A DNA stretch of 64,000 bases, from assembly GCF_019711435.1 (NCBI RefSeq), contig NZ_JAIGNK010000001.1, positions 1 to 64,000 of the forward strand, read 5' to 3'. The DNA comes from Qipengyuania polymorpha. GTDB taxonomy: Bacteria > Pseudomonadota > Alphaproteobacteria > Sphingomonadales > Sphingomonadaceae. Made by a program: the position numbers and the translations under genes. Shown piece after piece: positions 55,895 through 64,000 of the stretch. Under the pieces are notes generated by a model that made no database searches, was not told where the DNA came from, and saw nothing but the letters and a program-made list of their open reading frames with translations. Position 1 is the first letter of the stretch, and every line of letters begins with the position of its first letter.

Positions 55895-56703
55895 CGGGGT
55901 GGGCCGTCCAAGCCAGCCAGCACTTCATAGCCCAGCACCGCTGCCGCGACGGCGGCGTTGAGGCTGTCGGCGCGGCCCTTCATCGGCATGGTTACGCGCA
56001 GGTCGCAGGCCATCTCGTAGTCCTCGGGAAGCCCGCGGCTTTCGTTGCCGACCATGACGAAACAGGGCGCGGCATAAGGCGCGCCGCGATAGGGCTGGGC
56101 ATCGCGCAGGCTGGCGGCGACCAGCTGGCCTTCGCCTGCGCGCAGCCAGCTTTCGAACCCCGCCCAGTCGGACTGCGCGATTTTCTGCGTGAACACCGCG
56201 CCCATGCTGGCGCGCACGGCCTCGACGCTGAAGGGGTCGGCGCAGTCGTCGATGAGGATGAGGCCGCCTGCGCCAATGGCATCGCCGGTGCGCAGCATGG
56301 TGCCGAGATTGCCCGGATCGCGCAGTGCCTGGGCGACGAGCCAGATGTCGGCGCTCTTGCGGTCGAGCGCGTCCAGCGAGGTGTCGAACTCGGCAAAAAC
56401 GCCCGCGACGGCTTGCGGATTGTCCTTGCCGGTTATCTTGGAGAGGATATCGGGCGTGGTCTCGATGACCTCGCCGCCGCTGGTCTCGACCGCTTCTTCG
56501 AGCGCGGTGAGCAGCGGATGCGGGTCGCGTCGGTCGGCCAGCACGAGCACTTCGGGCACATGGCCGCATTCGCGCGCGTCGGTGAGCAGGCGCAGTCCTT
56601 CGGCGAGGAACTTCTTCTCGCGCTTGCGGTGTTTCTTCTCGCGCAGCGCTCGCAGCGCCTTGACGGTGGGATTGGAAAAGCCGGTTATCTGGCGGCGTGA
56701 CAC
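55891..56703 (-). CDS. TrmH/SpoU-family RNA 2'-O-methyltransferase
   Basis: A 270-residue SPOUT-class enzyme. An N-terminal substrate-binding domain (RALREKKHRKREKKFLAEGLR) precedes the knotted methyltransferase domain with LRDPGNLGTMLRTGDAIG, CFVMVGNESRGLPEDY and MPMKGRADSLNAAVA, the three TrmH motifs. The exact rRNA or tRNA target is unclear. Confidence 0.93.
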   Translation of the reverse strand: MSRRQITGFSNPTVKALRALREKKHRKREKKFLAEGLRLLTDARECGHVPEVLVLADRRDPHPLLTALEEAVETSGGEVIETTPDILSKITGKDNPQAVAGVFAEFDTSLDALDRKSADIWLVAQALRDPGNLGTMLRTGDAIGAGGLILIDDCADPFSVEAVRASMGAVFTQKIAQSDWAGFESWLRAGEGQLVAASLRDAQPYRGAPYAAPCFVMVGNESRGLPEDYEMACDLRVTMPMKGRADSLNAAVAAAVLGYEVLAGLDGPPR

Positions 56704-56711
56704 ACTAAACT

Positions 56712-56779
56712 CCGTTCGTTTCGAGCGAAGTCGAGAACCGTTCGTGCCAGTGTGTCTCGACTTCGCTCGACACGAACGG
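56712..56779. repeat. REP-like palindromic element
   Basis: Two 25-base arms (56712-56736 and 56755-56779) are inverted copies with one mismatch, separated by 18 bases. The core TCTCGACTTCGCTCGA is of a kind commonly dispersed between genes in sphingomonad genomes. It lies in the intergenic space between HPr and the methyltransferase gene and may also act as a hairpin terminator for HPr. Confidence 0.75.
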
Positions 56780-56793
56780 ATAGTGGGTTTTTC

Positions 56794-57072
56794 CTAAGGC
56801 TCCCCGAAGCCGTCCTCGACCATGGCGGAGAGGTCGGCCATCACCGTATCGGCATTCGCGCCTTCCACGATGATTTCGATGGTGTCGCCCTTGGCCGCGC
56901 CCAGCATCATGAGGCCGAGGATGGAGCCGCCCGCGGCCTCGTTATCGCCCTTGGCGACGCGGACCTTGCAGGTTTCCGGCAGCTCGGCGACAGCGCCCAC
57001 GAACTTGGCACTGGCGCGTGCGTGCAGCCCGCGCTGGTTCACCACTTCGACCTGTTTCCTAATCTCGCTCAA
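56794..57072 (-). CDS. HPr family phosphocarrier protein
   Basis: A 92-residue PTS protein. The active-site His is in VNQRGLHARASAKFV and the regulatory Ser in GGSILGLMMLG. With the EIIA protein and HprK it forms a phosphotransfer chain without a sugar permease, that is a regulatory PTS. It overlaps the EIIA gene by four bases. Confidence 0.95.
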   Translation of the reverse strand: MSEIRKQVEVVNQRGLHARASAKFVGAVAELPETCKVRVAKGDNEAAGGSILGLMMLGAAKGDTIEIIVEGANADTVMADLSAMVEDGFGEP

Positions 57073-57494
57073 CTTGCCTTCCGCGCGCTGTCGAGGTCCT
57101 GGCCGAGGAATTCGCTTGCCACGGTGATGTAGTTGCGCCCGGCGGTCTGCGCTGCGCTGACGGCGTCGACCACATTCATGCTCTTGCGTGCGCCGGCGAG
57201 GCGGATGAGCATCGGCAGGTTGATGCCCGCGATCACCTCGATACGGCCCGTGTCGAGCAGCGATATGGCGAGGTTGGAGGGCGTGCCGCCGAACAGATCG
57301 GTCAGGATGATGGCGCCATCGCCCGTGTCGACGCTGGCAATCGCATCGGCGATGTCCTTGCGCCGCTGCTCCATGTCGTCATTGGGGCCGATGCAGATGG
57401 TGGCCACCCCATCCTGCTTGCCGACGACATGCTCCATCGCGTCGATGAAATGTTCGGCCAGCTTGCCGTGGGTAACGAGGATCATTCCGATCAT
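57069..57494 (-). CDS. PTS sugar transporter subunit IIA (mannose-type)
   Basis: A 141-residue EIIA-Man domain. The phosphorylatable His9 is in MIGMILVTHGKLAEHF, and ILTDLFGGTPSNLA is the family signature. No EIIB, EIIC or EIID genes are adjacent, so it probably has a regulatory role. Confidence 0.94.
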   Translation of the reverse strand: MIGMILVTHGKLAEHFIDAMEHVVGKQDGVATICIGPNDDMEQRRKDIADAIASVDTGDGAIILTDLFGGTPSNLAISLLDTGRIEVIAGINLPMLIRLAGARKSMNVVDAVSAAQTAGRNYITVASEFLGQDLDSARKAS

Positions 57495-57559
57495 GCGGTC
57501 ACAAGCGTCCGTTGCGGGTCCCGAAAATATAGGCTCATCATATTAATCGTTGCTGGATT

Positions 57560-58456
57560 TCAGCGCCGCTCGAGCGGGTCGGCGGAGCGGCTTTCCAGAT
57601 TGCGGTGCAGGACCGTGGGCGAAAATCCCGCCTCGCGCAAGACCCGCGCGGCGCGCTCTGCACTGTAAACCGACCGATGTCTCCCCCCGGTACAGCCGAA
57701 AGCGATGTTGAGATAGCTGCGGTCCTGCGCGGCGTAGCGCGGCAGCAGTTCGAGCAGCGTGTCGGCGATGCGGGCGAAGGCGGGTTCCAGAGCGGGGTCG
57801 GCCTCGATGTGTTTCGCGACCGGCTCGTCCTGGCCGGTGAGGTCGCGCAACTCCGGCTGCCAGTGCGGATTGTCGAGGAAGCGCATGTCGAAGAGCAGGT
57901 CGGCAAGCGGCGGCATGCCGCGGGCGAAGCCGAAACTGGAGACGGTGACCGTCATCTCGCGCGAGCCGCTCTTTCCGAAGCGTTCGCGCACGACCTGGCC
58001 GAGCTGGTTGGCGGAGAATTCGCTCGTATCGATGAGCACTTCGGCCCAGCTGCGCAGGGGTTCGAGCAGTTCGCGCTCGGCCTTGATACCGCCCGCAACG
58101 GGCCGTTCTCGCGCCATGGGATGCGGACGGCGGGTCTCGTTGTAGCGTCGTTCGAGCTCGCTCGAGGAGCAGTCGATGAAGAGCGTGGAGATGTCGACAT
58201 CCTCGCTCGCGCCAAGCACTTCGCACTGGGCGATGATGTCGGCGGGCACGAAACCGCGGGTGCGCGAATCGAAGCCGATTGCGATGGGAGAGCGGCTTTC
58301 CGCATCGCTTCCGACGAGATTGGTCAGTAGCCGCAAGGGAAAGTTGTCGATGGCTTCCCAGCCGAGGTCTTCCAGTACCTGCAGCGCGGTCGACTTGCCC
58401 GCGCCCGACATGCCCGTGACGAGCAAGATCCGCTGGCGCGAGGGGCTGTCGCTCAC
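57560..58456 (-). CDS. rapZ: RNase adapter RapZ
   Basis: A 298-residue P-loop protein with Walker A GMSGAGKST and the C-terminal GCTGGRHRSV signature. In enterobacteria it controls glmS through small RNAs; in alphaproteobacteria the role is less clear. It overlaps the hprK gene by four bases and sits in the PTS block. Confidence 0.94.
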   Translation of the reverse strand: MSDSPSRQRILLVTGMSGAGKSTALQVLEDLGWEAIDNFPLRLLTNLVGSDAESRSPIAIGFDSRTRGFVPADIIAQCEVLGASEDVDISTLFIDCSSSELERRYNETRRPHPMARERPVAGGIKAERELLEPLRSWAEVLIDTSEFSANQLGQVVRERFGKSGSREMTVTVSSFGFARGMPPLADLLFDMRFLDNPHWQPELRDLTGQDEPVAKHIEADPALEPAFARIADTLLELLPRYAAQDRSYLNIAFGCTGGRHRSVYSAERAARVLREAGFSPTVLHRNLESRSADPLERR

Positions 58457-58902
58457 TGCGCGGCCTCTTGCCCTTCGCCCGCCACGGCAAGGCCATGCTT
58501 GCCGAGCGCGAATTCGGCGCGCAATGCCTGCGTCGCGTCTCCGGGGCGGAAGAGGAGGACGGGAATGTCGACCCCGCCAAGCTGGGTGGTGGCGAGTTCC
58601 ATCGGATAACGTGGGGCGAGCGTGGTCAGCTGTAGCACCAGCGCAATCGGCACTTCGGTGGTTTCGAGTTCGACCAGTCCGACATTGCGTACTTCGAGGA
58701 GGCCGCGCGTGGTCTTCGGCGGGCAGGCGACGGGGTGGCCGCTCTCGTCGTCGATGACGATGCCGTCATCGCCAATCAGCGTCGCGCCGCGGTCGATGAG
58801 CGCGAGCGCAAGCGACGACTTGCCCGCACCCGCCTCACCGGCAATCAGCAATCCGCGCCCGTCGATCGCGACGGCGGTGACATTGGGAAGCTTGGTTTTC
58901 AT
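58453..58902 (-). CDS. hprK: HPr kinase/phosphorylase (short form)
   Basis: A 149-residue protein, much shorter than the Firmicute enzyme (~310 residues); it contains only the C-terminal kinase domain, with Walker A GEAGAGKSS and the ARG-like TTRGLLEVRNVGLVEL signature. The short form is usual in alphaproteobacteria. It likely phosphorylates HPr Ser and is encoded just after ChvG. Confidence 0.92.
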   Translation of the reverse strand: MKTKLPNVTAVAIDGRGLLIAGEAGAGKSSLALALIDRGATLIGDDGIVIDDESGHPVACPPKTTRGLLEVRNVGLVELETTEVPIALVLQLTTLAPRYPMELATTQLGGVDIPVLLFRPGDATQALRAEFALGKHGLAVAGEGQEAAQ

Positions 58903-60467
58903 CTTTTGGCCGCCGGCAGGTCGAGTACGAAGCAGGCACCGTTTGCGCCGTCACTGCGGCCCTCGACATGGAGTGAGCCTTCATGCGCCTCGGCGATGGT
59001 GCGGCCGATGGCGAGGCCTAAGCCTGAGTGGTTGCCGAAATCCTCGCCCTCGGGGCGGTCGGAGTGGAAACGGTGGAACACTTTCTCTCGCTTTTCCTCC
59101 GGAATACCCGGACCTTCGTCGCAAACTGTCAGGAGCACACGCCCTTCGCGCCGGACAAGCCTCGCGTCAATAGTGCCTGCGGGCGGCGAGAAGGAGACGG
59201 CGTTGTCGAGCAGGTTCTCGATGATGCGTTCAAGACGCATGCCGACGCCGTTCACCACCAGCGCATCGCCGTCTGCAGAAACGGTGAGCGTGCGGCCCTC
59301 GTTCTCGCCGCGCTCCTCGCGGCTGGTGACGATGTTGTGGAGCAACTCGGCCATGTCGACCCGCTCGAATTCGGTGCGCGACATTTCGGCATCGATGCGG
59401 CTGGCGTCGGAAATTTCGGTCACCAGCCGGTCGATGCGGCGCACGTCGTGGGTGGCGATATCGAGAAGTTGGGCGCGCAGTTCGGGGTCGTCGACCTTGC
59501 CGAGGCTTTCGGTCGCGCTGCGCAAGCTCGCGAGCGGGTTCTTGATTTCATGCGCCACGTCGGCAGCGAAGCTTTCGACCGCGTCGATACGGTGGCGCAG
59601 CGCGGCGGTCATGTCCGACACGGCGCGCGCCAGCATGCCGATTTCGTCGCGCCGGTCGGGGAGGCGCGGGACCTCGACCTGCCGGTCGCGCCCCTGCCGC
59701 ACGCGCACGGCGGCCTGGACCAGTTCGCGCAAGGGGCGCACGATGGTCTGCGCAAGGAAGAAGCTGAGCAGCGTCGAGACGGCGAGGAACAGGAGGACGA
59801 TCATCGCCACGGTGGTACGCGCCTCGCGCACCGACTGGGTGATGTCGACCGGATTGCGTGTCAGCAGCAGCGTGTCGCCATCAAGGCCCACAGGTGCGGC
59901 GGCGTTGATGACATGGGTGCCGTCGGGCGCATCGCGCAGCACGATCTGGGTGAGGCTCTCCTCGCGCGCCCGGACGAGTTCGGGCCAGGCTGCGGCATTG
60001 TCGACTTCGGGCTGGCGATAGTCGGGGAGGGCCGGTGCGCCCACCACACGGTCGAACCAGCGGTCCATGCGCAGCGCGAAATCGCCTTGGTCGACCTCGG
60101 AGGGCTCGGGCAGGTCGAAGCTGGGCGGGGCAAGCTGGAAACTATCGGATTCAAGCTCGCCTTCTGGGCCATAGACGCGGATGCGCAGCCGCTGCTCCTT
60201 GCCAATCTGGATGAGCAGCGCTTCCTGCCGCTGCTGCGTCGCGCCCGCCAGCGCCTCGGCGGTAATCTGCGCCTCGACCAGCGCCAGCTTGAACCGTTCG
60301 TCGAGCAGCTGCTTGCGGTAGCTGTCGAGATAGAGCACGCCGCCGCCCAGCAGCACCAGCGGCAGGACGTTGACGAAGAGGATACGGCTGGTGAGGGTAA
60401 GGCGGCCCGACCAGCTCAGCTTGTCGGAAAGGTGTTCGCCCCGTGGGACGGGTTTCGTCTCAGCCAT
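58899..60467 (-). CDS. chvG: Sensor histidine kinase ChvG
   Basis: A 522-residue membrane kinase with an N-terminal transmembrane helix ([20 protein letters not shown]), a periplasmic domain (~55-265), a second helix ([20 protein letters not shown]), HAMP, phosphorylated His in [18 protein letters not shown] box [12 protein letters not shown] and G box [10 protein letters not shown]. It senses envelope or acid stress in relatives and pairs with ChvI. The ATG at 60467 overlaps chvI by eight bases. Confidence 0.94.
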   Translation of the reverse strand: MAETKPVPRGEHLSDKLSWSGRLTLTSRILFVNVLPLVLLGGGVLYLDSYRKQLLDERFKLALVEAQITAEALAGATQQRQEALLIQIGKEQRLRIRVYGPEGELESDSFQLAPPSFDLPEPSEVDQGDFALRMDRWFDRVVGAPALPDYRQPEVDNAAAWPELVRAREESLTQIVLRDAPDGTHVINAAAPVGLDGDTLLLTRNPVDITQSVREARTTVAMIVLLFLAVSTLLSFFLAQTIVRPLRELVQAAVRVRQGRDRQVEVPRLPDRRDEIGMLARAVSDMTAALRHRIDAVESFAADVAHEIKNPLASLRSATESLGKVDDPELRAQLLDIATHDVRRIDRLVTEISDASRIDAEMSRTEFERVDMAELLHNIVTSREERGENEGRTLTVSADGDALVVNGVGMRLERIIENLLDNAVSFSPPAGTIDARLVRREGRVLLTVCDEGPGIPEEKREKVFHRFHSDRPEGEDFGNHSGLGLAIGRTIAEAHEGSLHVEGRSDGANGACFVLDLPAAKR

Positions 60468-61209
60468 CGCTGAAGCTGTACCCCGCGCCGTAAAGCGTCT
60501 CGATGGCGCTGAATTCGCCGTCCACCTTGCGGAACTTGCGGCGCATGCGCTTGATGTGGCTGTCCACCGTGCGGTCGTCGACGAAGACGTCGTCGGGATA
60601 GGCGGCATCCATCAGCTGGTTGCGGCTCTTGATGACGCCGGGATGCGCGGCGAGCGCTTCCAGCAGCAGGAATTCGGTGACCGTGAGCGAGACGGGATTG
60701 CCGTCCCAGGTCACGTGGTGGCGCGCAGGGTCCATGCGCAACCGGCCGCGCTCGAGGACTTCGGCGGGCTTTTCGCCCGGCTCGATGGGCATCGGGCGGC
60801 GCGCGTCGGAGCGGCGCAGGATGGCACGGATGCGCGCGAGCAGGAGGCGCAGGCTGAACGGCTTGGCGATATAATCGTCCGCGCCCATCTGGAAACCGGC
60901 TTCCTCGTCCTGCTCGTCATCCTTGCTGGTGAGGAAGATGACCGGCAGCGGCGATTGCTCGCGCAGGCGGCGCAGCAGTTCCATTCCGTCCATCTTGGGC
61001 ATCTTGATGTCGAAGATGGCAAGGTCGGGCGGATTGCCGAGGAGGGCATTCAATGCCTGCTCCCCGTCCGAATAGACGCGGGTTGCAAACCCTTCGGCCT
61101 GCAGCGCTATGGAGACGGTCGTGAGGATGTTGCGGTCGTCGTCGACCAGCGCGATGACCGTGCGGTCATCGTCCTGCGGGGGCGTGCCGGTTGCGGCTTC
61201 TGTTTCCAT
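60460..61209 (-). CDS. chvI: Response regulator ChvI (OmpR family)
   Basis: A 249-residue protein. The receiver carries DDDRN and the phospho-Asp in [13 protein letters not shown] with KPF. The winged-helix DNA-binding domain includes [17 protein letters not shown] and GAGYSF. It is divergent from pckA, which ChvI regulates in some alphaproteobacteria. The ATG at 61209 is preferred over one seven codons earlier. Confidence 0.95.
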   Translation of the reverse strand: METEAATGTPPQDDDRTVIALVDDDRNILTTVSIALQAEGFATRVYSDGEQALNALLGNPPDLAIFDIKMPKMDGMELLRRLREQSPLPVIFLTSKDDEQDEEAGFQMGADDYIAKPFSLRLLLARIRAILRRSDARRPMPIEPGEKPAEVLERGRLRMDPARHHVTWDGNPVSLTVTEFLLLEALAAHPGVIKSRNQLMDAAYPDDVFVDDRTVDSHIKRMRRKFRKVDGEFSAIETLYGAGYSFSDG

Positions 61210-61394
61210 AAAACAGCCGACTACAGCCATTTGGCGGGCAACACAACGCGCGCTTCACTCGCCTCAAACGAAATTGGGGGCGCTGCGTTTGACGTTGCGG
61301 CAGCGCGGGACTAAAGGCGGGGTCGACGGGCGCGCATTCGTATGCGCGAATGATTCTCGACCTACAACTTGTCTCTTTGACGCTGGAGATTTCA

Positions 61395-62984
<1,590 letters not shown>

Positions 62985-63050
62985 AAAAGCGCTGCTCCCG
63001 AAGCAGCCTGACGAGACAGCCCGCTAGCCGGGCCACGAGTTGGAGAGGAG

Positions 63051-63097
63051 GCCCCCGGCCGCGCCAAGGAGAGAGGGCGCGGACCGGGGGCTTTAAA
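63051..63097 (+). terminator. Strong hairpin terminator after pckA
   Basis: A GC-rich stem pairs 63051-63065 with 63075-63091 and is followed by TTTAAATTT, 67 bases past the pckA stop. Shape and T-run fit a Rho-independent terminator. Confidence 0.75.
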
Positions 63098-63151
63098 TTT
63101 GCCGCTCCACGCTTCATGCTGCGGAAAGCCCCCATGCGCGATAGGACCGCC

Positions 63152-63973
63152 ATGAATTTCCGCTCGTTCTTCCTGACCCTTCTCGCGCTCGGCTGCACCG
63201 TGCCGCTGTCTGCGCAGGAGGCCACGCCGCCGGTCGCGGTGGAGGAGGCATATAGCGGGCCTACGGTCTACAGGGCCGAAGTCCTTGCCACCTATCCGCA
63301 CGATGCCAGCGCCTTCACCCAGGGCCTGCTATGGCACGATGGCGCGCTCTACGAGAGCACGGGACGCGAAGGCCAGTCGGTCGTGCGCAAGGTCGATCTG
63401 GCGAGTGGCGAGGCGCTGCAGGAGACTGCCATTCCTGCCGACCAGTTCGGCGAAGGGCTGGCTCTCGTGGGTGGTGATTTCGTCAGCCTGACATGGCGCG
63501 ACGGTGTCATCCACCGCTGGGATGCGGATACGCTGGAGCACAAGACCTCGCGTGCTGAATATCCGCTCGAGGGCTGGGGCCTGACCACCTCGGATGAGGG
63601 CCTCGTCCATTCGGATGGCAGCGCTAAATTGCGCATTCTCGACCCCGACACCTACGAAGTGCGGCGCACTATCGACGTCACGATGAACGGCCGTCCGCTC
63701 CGCCGCCTCAACGAACTCGAGATGATCGACGGGCTGGTCTACGCCAATATCTGGGAGACGGCCTTCATTGTCGCCATCGACCCGGCAGATGGCGTGGTGA
63801 AGCGCCTCATCGACCTGCGCGCGCTCGCGCAGTCGGTGCCCGCGTCGGGCTCCGACGCGGTGCTCAACGGCATTGCCTGGGACGCGGACAACCGCCGTAT
63901 GTTCGTCACCGGCAAGCTCTGGCCCAGCCTGTTCGAAATCCGGTTGGTCGAAACCGACGCCGAGGTGCGTTAG
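63152..63973 (+). CDS. Glutaminyl-peptide cyclotransferase-like protein
   Basis: A 273-residue exported protein. The signal peptide (FRSFFLTLLALGCTVPLSAQ) precedes a beta-propeller of the plant-type glutaminyl cyclase family (PF05096), with HDASAFTQGLLW, LNELEMIDGLVYANIWE and SDAVLNGIAWD. It would convert N-terminal glutamine to pyroglutamate in the periplasm. An ATG six codons upstream is an alternative start. Confidence 0.9.
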   Translation: MNFRSFFLTLLALGCTVPLSAQEATPPVAVEEAYSGPTVYRAEVLATYPHDASAFTQGLLWHDGALYESTGREGQSVVRKVDLASGEALQETAIPADQFGEGLALVGGDFVSLTWRDGVIHRWDADTLEHKTSRAEYPLEGWGLTTSDEGLVHSDGSAKLRILDPDTYEVRRTIDVTMNGRPLRRLNELEMIDGLVYANIWETAFIVAIDPADGVVKRLIDLRALAQSVPASGSDAVLNGIAWDADNRRMFVTGKLWPSLFEIRLVETDAEVR

Positions 63974-64000
63974 GAGCCGGTGGGCTTTTTTGCCGCACCC

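Overview
The window is chromosomal DNA of a high-GC alphaproteobacterium, most likely a member of Sphingomonadales/Erythrobacteraceae (Erythrobacter-Qipengyuania type). Pointers are the ChvG/ChvI-HprK-RapZ-EIIA-HPr block divergent from pckA, the CobA-DUF2849-CysI-DUF934-CysH sulfate assimilation operon, the argH-lptM-lysA order, and two GTTC-N7-GTTC motifs of the alphaproteobacterial LexA type placed just before start codons. The genus cannot be fixed from the sequence alone.

Layout. 1-4.4 kb: 3' part of a very large RTX (calcium-binding repeat) secreted protein. 4.4-14.1 kb: housekeeping genes (DUF1499, queF, sulfurtransferase, PLP lyase, MscS channel), then the assimilatory sulfite/sulfate operon. 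14.1-20.3 kb: a lipoprotein, a peroxiredoxin-like/prolyl-hydroxylase fusion, a membrane-anchored caspase-like (C13) protease, and an epimerase-proB-obgE run. 20.4-24.3 kb: a decayed locus where a trimeric autotransporter adhesin (in-frame stop) and a TPR gene (frameshift) lie back to back, both without their 5' ends. 24.4-32.4 kb: a wHTH regulator with a LexA-like box, siroheme synthase N-domain, lysA, lptM, argH, a TlpA lipoprotein and a CioAB-type cytochrome bd operon.

32.45-45.39 kb is a genomic island of about 12.9 kb inserted in tRNA-Val(UAC). A 58-bp direct repeat (one mismatch) flanks it: the right copy completes the intact tRNA gene and the left copy is the displaced 3' half. It carries a P4-type integrase, an AlpA-like protein, a wHTH-like protein, an XRE regulator, a two-TM protein and a complete type I restriction-modification operon (hsdM-hsdS-hsdR). 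Then follow a putative PD-(D/E)XK protein, a PUA/EVE-like plus GIY-YIG-like protein, a serine recombinase and a protein with a HEPN-type R-x4-H motif. I read it as a defence island; the genes between hsdR and the tRNA are the best place to look for something undescribed.

45.4-64 kb returns to core genome: asparaginase, an MDR oxidoreductase, truA-fmt, recR, def, rmuC (LexA-like box), a PilZ protein, a small nuclease-like protein, a lipoprotein amidohydrolase, a Sel1-like protein and a TrmH-family methyltransferase. A REP-like palindrome follows, then the regulatory PTS/ChvGI block, pckA and a glutaminyl cyclase-like protein.

Functional links: CobA (10.2 kb) and the siroheme synthase N-domain (25.4 kb) together can make the siroheme used by CysI. 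HPr, EIIA and HprK with no sugar permease form a regulatory PTS beside ChvGI, which faces pckA. No stretch longer than about 300 bases lacks a gene or a described site.
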